Assembly (NCBI GenBank): GCA_024693915.1
Contig: JAILKG010000195.1
Coordinates: forward strand, 1-33,005
Direction of reading: 5' to 3'
Source of the DNA: Treponema sp.
GTDB lineage: Bacteria > Spirochaetota > Spirochaetia > Treponematales > Treponemataceae
Length of the DNA: 33,005 nt
Below the pieces are notes generated by a model, which saw only the letters and a program-made list of their open reading frames with translations, did no database searches and was not told the DNA's origin. This document shows, in pieces, positions 29,402-33,005 of this stretch; positions within the stretch are counted from its first letter, which is position 1; each line of letters begins with the position of its first letter. The position numbers were made by a program, and so were the translations under genes.

Positions 29402-32004
29402 TTAGTCCTTTATAACCTGCAGGGATTTCTGCTGGAATTTTGGAATGAACTTTTTTGTTCCGCCGTTTTCAAACTGAACTGTGATTACAAAATCATCGCC
29501 ATCTGTCTGCTTGATTACAACTCCGTAGCCCAGTCGTCGTGGAATATTTTTGTACCCTTCTTGTATTTTTCTCTGAGGGGGTCTGAAAAAGTTCCGGCGG
29601 AAAAATTTCCACCAGAAAAAGCCGGGTTTTGGCCAAAAGCTGAACTTCCTTCAAATACAGACTTTTCTCCCAGATCATTTTCTCCCAGATTGTTTCCGCC
29701 GAATCCGGAATTTCTTCCAGAAGCTGAATAGTTTCCGTAGCCAGAACTTCCGCTACCGTAGGAATTGTAGCCGTATGAGTTATAGCCATAGCCGCTTCCA
29801 AAGCCAATGCTTGGGCAAAGATTCTGAATGTCCAGGGCTTCTTCTGCCTCTTTTAAGAAAATACTTGGTGCCATAGTCTGTATGTGACCATAGAGTTTTC
29901 TTGATCTGGTACAGATGAGGGTGAGTTCTTTTCTGGCCCGGGTTATTCCAACATAAAAAAGACGTCGTTCTTCTTCAAGGTCACTGCCTGTTTTGTCTTC
30001 CCTTGGGAAAATGCCGCTTTCCATTCCTGTTATGATTACCCGGTTAAATTCAAGACCTTTTGTGTTGTGTAAGGTTATCAGGGTTACTGCATCGGCATTT
30101 TCGTCAGTTTCTGAGTTTTCAGAAAGGGTTCTGTCCAGATTTATGCTGTCCAGAAAGTCCAGAAGTCCCAGTTTTGTGCATGGGTAGGTTGCACCATAGT
30201 TTGCAAGCTCCTGCATGTTTTCAACTCTGCTGGTGCCGTCAATTTCGTCCTGAGCCTTGTGGTATTCTTCCAGACCGGAATCTTTTATGATTTTTTCTAT
30301 AAAGTATGAAAGTGGCGGAGAAACGAAATTTTCGTCATCGCTGTTTTCTTCCGCTTTTATTGAATTTTCTTCCAGTTCCTCTTTAAGGCTTTTCATCAGG
30401 GAGGCTAATTCCTTTGCTCCTTCCTGGGCTTTTTTTGTAAGGGAGATATAAAGGGCAGGGGATGTGGTACTTTCACTGCTTTCCGCCATATTTTCCGCCT
30501 GTAAAATAAAATTGTCGGACTTGTCTGCCAGGGAAGCTGGACTTTGGCCGTCAGTCTTTTCCGCCATATTCTCTGTTAGTGAAATAGAATTATCGCTAGC
30601 GGACTTTTCTGTTTGGGAAATTGGCTTTTGGCTGTTTTCTGATGGAGCTTTCAGAGCCTTTCCTTCCCCGGCAAACTCGGCGGCTAAAATCAGGTCATTG
30701 ACCCCGGCTCTTTTTGCTCCCTCTATCAGTTTTTCCAGGGATTTTTCGCCTAAGCCCCGGACAGGTTTATTTGCAATTCGGTGGAAGGCAATTTCGTCCC
30801 GGCCATTAGCAAGGAGGGAAAGGTAGGAAAGAATATCCTTGATTTCTTCTCTTTCGTAGAATTTTAAGCTTCCAACAACTTTGTATGGAATTTCTTTGTG
30901 AAGAAATTCATGTTCAAATTCCAGAGACTGGGCGTTAGTTCTGTAGAGAATGGCAAAATCGCTGAATTTTGCGGGGCATTTTTCTGATGAAACGGCATTT
31001 TTTATCAGTTTTGAGCAGAGTTCGGCTTCTGCATTCTGGTCCCGGACGATGAGGGCGCATGGTCTTGTGCCTTCTTCTCCTTCTGCAATTAAAGTTTTAC
31101 CGATACGACCGGTGTTGTTCTGCACAACTGCATCTGCCACCTCAAGAATTCTTGCGGTGGAGCGGTAGTTTCTTTCCAGACGAATCAGCTGGGTATCTGG
31201 AAAAATATTTGGAAACTGAAGAATGTTCTGGATTTCTGCACCGCGGAAGCGGTAGATGGACTGGTCATCATCGCCAACGACGCAGACATAGGTGCTGCTT
31301 CCTTCCTGAACTCCGCTTAAAGCCTGCAAAAGCCTGAACTGGGCCACATTTGAGTCCTGGTATTCGTCTACCATTATTACTTTAAAATGATGCTGCATCT
31401 GCTGCCTTAGTTCAGGACTTCCTTCCAGAAGAATTACGGGAAGCATAATCAAATCGCCAAAATCTACGTTGCCTGTTTCTCTAAGTCTCTTCTGGTAGGC
31501 TTTGTAGGCTTCTTCCAGATCTCCGTCCTCGTCAAAGGAAGAAATATCGTCTTCCGGAGTAAGGCAGTAGTCCTTGCAGAGGGCAATTTTTTTTGCAAGC
31601 TGCTGGGCCTTCTTTTTTGTAAGGTGAGGCAGGGCTTTTTGAAGGAGACTTGCAGAATCTGAGTCATCGTAAACAGTAAAATTGTTGTCTATGCCTGCTA
31701 TAAGACCGTATTTTCTTAAAAACCAGGCTCCAAAGGAGTGGAAAGTTTTTATCTGAGATTCGCAGGCAGAAGGTTCCAGAGAAACGGCTCTTTCCCGCAT
31801 TTCATCGGCTGCTTTTTTTGTAAAGGTAACGGCAAGAATCTGCCAGCTTCTGATATTTTCGTGTTGAATGAGATATGCAATTTTAGTGGTAATTACCCTG
31901 GTTTTTCCGCTGCCTGCTCCCGCAAGAATTAAAAGGGGGCTTCCCTTGTGAACAACAGCTTCTTTTTGTTCCGGGTTCAGTTTATCTAAATATTCAAAAG
32001 CCAT
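29402..32004 (-). CDS. pcrA: PcrA/UvrD-type DNA helicase, C terminus frameshifted in this sequence
   Basis: SF1A 3'-5' DNA helicase of repair and replication-fork upkeep. Seen: LNPEQKEAV, Walker A AGAGSGKT (residues 28-35), TFTKKAADEM, FGDLI, VDEYQDSN, GDDDQSIYRFRGA, LERNYRST, and near the C terminus TLHNTKGLEFNRVIITGME and RRLFYVGITRARKEL. As printed, the frame stops at 29515 after HDDWATEL. The next frame continues in good PcrA style from LGYGVVIKQ to VQFENGGTKKF and stops at 29402, so one G is missing near 29529-29531. The restored product is about 867 residues. It carries a Ser/Glu-rich insert around 455-560 and a Gly/Tyr/Ser-rich linker before the last domain. ATG 32004 (TTG 32022 is less likely) lies 6 nt after a -10 box with no Shine-Dalgarno. 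Confidence 0.9.
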
Positions 32005-32010
32005 GGCTAT

Positions 32011-32039
32011 AAAATAACGCAAGTAAAAGCACCTTTCAA
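32011..32039 (-). promoter_or_regulatory. Promoter of the helicase gene, leaderless
   Basis: TTGAAA (32039-32034), 17-bp spacer, TATTTT (32016-32011), ending 6 nt before ATG 32004. Confidence 0.55.
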
Positions 32040-32132
32040 GGGTTTTCTTTTAATTTGACTTTGCTTTAATTCTAACTTTGACAAGGCTTCTGGCCAGTGA
32101 GTTTTTCTTCTGAAAGTGCGTTTACCGGATTC

Positions 32133-32984
32133 TTACAGATTTGTATTTTTGCCGCTGTCTTTTTTCTTGCCGCCTTTAAGCCAGAGCCAGATTTTTTTTA
32201 TGTTGAATTTGAAAGTTATACCGTATTCCATTCCCTGTTTAACGATTCCCTTTTCAATAAAAAAATCGTCTGCTCTGGTAACATTCATGCGGTAGCCAAA
32301 AAGGGCTTCAAGCAATACAAAATCTAATAAATTTTGCTTCCATCCTATCTGGGGACAGTGGGAGATGTAAGTGATGTTTTTTTCATCGCCGGTCATCAGA
32401 AAATCTGTTCCGATACCGTAACCAAAATAAAGATATTTCATTCCCACATTGAAAGGATAAATTCTTGCGTCTGCATTCAACCCAACTGTTGTAATCCAGT
32501 CGTGGTCATTGTCAGGTTTGAGGGTGATATGGGAAAAAGTTCCCTTGACTGATGCAAAGTCGAAAAGCTGCCTTTCGTAGGAAACTCCCAGCCCCCAGCC
32601 ATTGTTTTTTAGGCCAGCACTCATGTAGCCGAAATCCAGAGAGAAAATACCTTTTTCCACAAAAGAACTTTTATTAGTTGCTTCCTGACCTGCTGAATCC
32701 TGTGATGTGGGATTCCGGCTGGCAAAGCTTGTGCTGTCAGAATTTCGGGAGACTGAATTCTGACTTTCTGTATACCGGCTGGTCGACCCATTGCTGAAGG
32801 AATTATCGCTGACGGAACTATTGTTGACGGAACTATTGTTGACGGAACTATTGTTGACTGAAGTCTGCCGGCTTGAATTACTGCTGATTTCTTCAGAAAA
32901 AGATGGAAGCAGGCTTTTTACCAAATAAAAGGAAATGAAGAGAAGTTTAGCACTTTTATTTAAGGGGAGTCTCGTTTTTCTCAT
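32133..32984 (-). CDS. Signal-bearing barrel-like protein with Asn/Ser repeat tract
   Basis: 283 residues. Basic N terminus and hydrophobic signal (about 12-30). A low-complexity Ser/Asn region follows (about 33-105), including three SVNNS units. The C-terminal 170 residues have alternating strands with Gly and aromatics (FSLDFGYMSAGLKNN, LGVSYERQL, MKYLYFGYGIGTDFLM) typical of a small outer-membrane beta-barrel. It then ends in a basic tail (WLWLKGGKKKDSGKNTNL). The family is not recognised. There is no clear Shine-Dalgarno at ATG 32984, and the upstream region is cut by the window edge, so the start is tentative. Separated from the helicase by about 130 bp. Confidence 0.65.
   Translation of the reverse strand: MRKTRLPLNKSAKLLFISFYLVKSLLPSFSEEISSNSSRQTSVNNSSVNNSSVNNSSVSDNSFSNGSTSRYTESQNSVSRNSDSTSFASRNPTSQDSAGQEATNKSSFVEKGIFSLDFGYMSAGLKNNGWGLGVSYERQLFDFASVKGTFSHITLKPDNDHDWITTVGLNADARIYPFNVGMKYLYFGYGIGTDFLMTGDEKNITYISHCPQIGWKQNLLDFVLLEALFGYRMNVTRADDFFIEKGIVKQGMEYGITFKFNIKKIWLWLKGGKKKDSGKNTNL
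32811..32855 (-). repeat. 15-bp perfect tandem repeat, three copies
   Basis: GACGGAACTATTGTT at 32811, 32826 and 32841, with degenerate flanking copies. The reverse strand encodes NNSSV units of the barrel-like protein. The unit is a multiple of three, so copy-number changes keep frame. Confidence 0.9.
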
Positions 32985-33005
32985 TTTGAGTTTTTGGGAA
33001 GGCAG

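Overview
The window looks like a chromosomal segment of a host-associated treponeme (Spirochaetota, most likely genus Treponema). The assignment rests on spirochaete-style lipoprotein signal peptides (LLFSC, LASC), a treponeme-like 515-residue protein of unknown function, an outer-membrane barrel of the UPF0164/PorV-like type next to a giant OmpA-anchored Ig-repeat protein, and a moderately AT-rich, Ser/Glu/Lys-rich proteome. No phage, CRISPR array, rRNA or complete insertion sequence is visible. One tRNA gene (Asn) is present.

Layout. 1-5.3 kb: purB (partial) and argH face away from each other around a 218-bp palindromic MITE-like insertion. A polar amino-acid ABC importer follows (binding lipoprotein, permease, ATPase), with an 88-bp repeat and terminator-like structures between its first two genes. 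5.4-12.9 kb: a membrane GGDEF/EAL c-di-GMP protein, a patatin-like lipase, an RqcH-type NFACT protein and a DEAD-box RNA helicase with a DbpA-type domain, separated by GC-rich, hairpin-rich spacers. 13.2-19.3 kb: the unknown 515-residue protein, then the bicistron for the barrel and the OmpA/Ig-repeat envelope protein. 19.35-20.1 kb: an accessory island made of a gene scrap, two 218-bp tandem units that repeat the 3' end of tRNA-Asn, and the intact tRNA-Asn gene. 20.2-25.1 kb: a translationally coupled pair, an acidic LysM membrane protein with an Hsp70 substrate-domain-like N terminus and a lytic transglycosylase lipoprotein. 25.1-33 kb: a secreted YD-repeat-like protein, an IlvY-like LysR regulator overlapping a uracil-DNA-glycosylase-like gene, a GNAT acetyltransferase, a PcrA/UvrD helicase whose C terminus is frameshifted, and a signal-bearing barrel-like protein with an Asn/Ser repeat tract.

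How the genes fit together. Much of the window concerns the envelope: importer, OmpA/Ig protein, barrel proteins, LysM protein and transglycosylase. The rest is nucleic-acid and translation upkeep (PcrA, UDG-like, RqcH, DEAD helicase) plus amino-acid and purine metabolism (ArgH, PurB, IlvY-like).

Most notable signals. (1) The two 218-bp units beside tRNA-Asn share a predicted branched fold. Its stems differ between copies by compensatory changes, while the pentaloops stay AGGAN on the tRNA strand, so this is a candidate structured RNA or tRNA-targeting mini-element. (2) The palindromic MITE between purB and argH has 16-bp inverted ends and 9-bp flanking direct repeats, and half of a second copy lies at 14.85 kb. 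(3) Four genes have -10 boxes 6-8 nt before the start codon and no Shine-Dalgarno, which suggests leaderless mRNAs.
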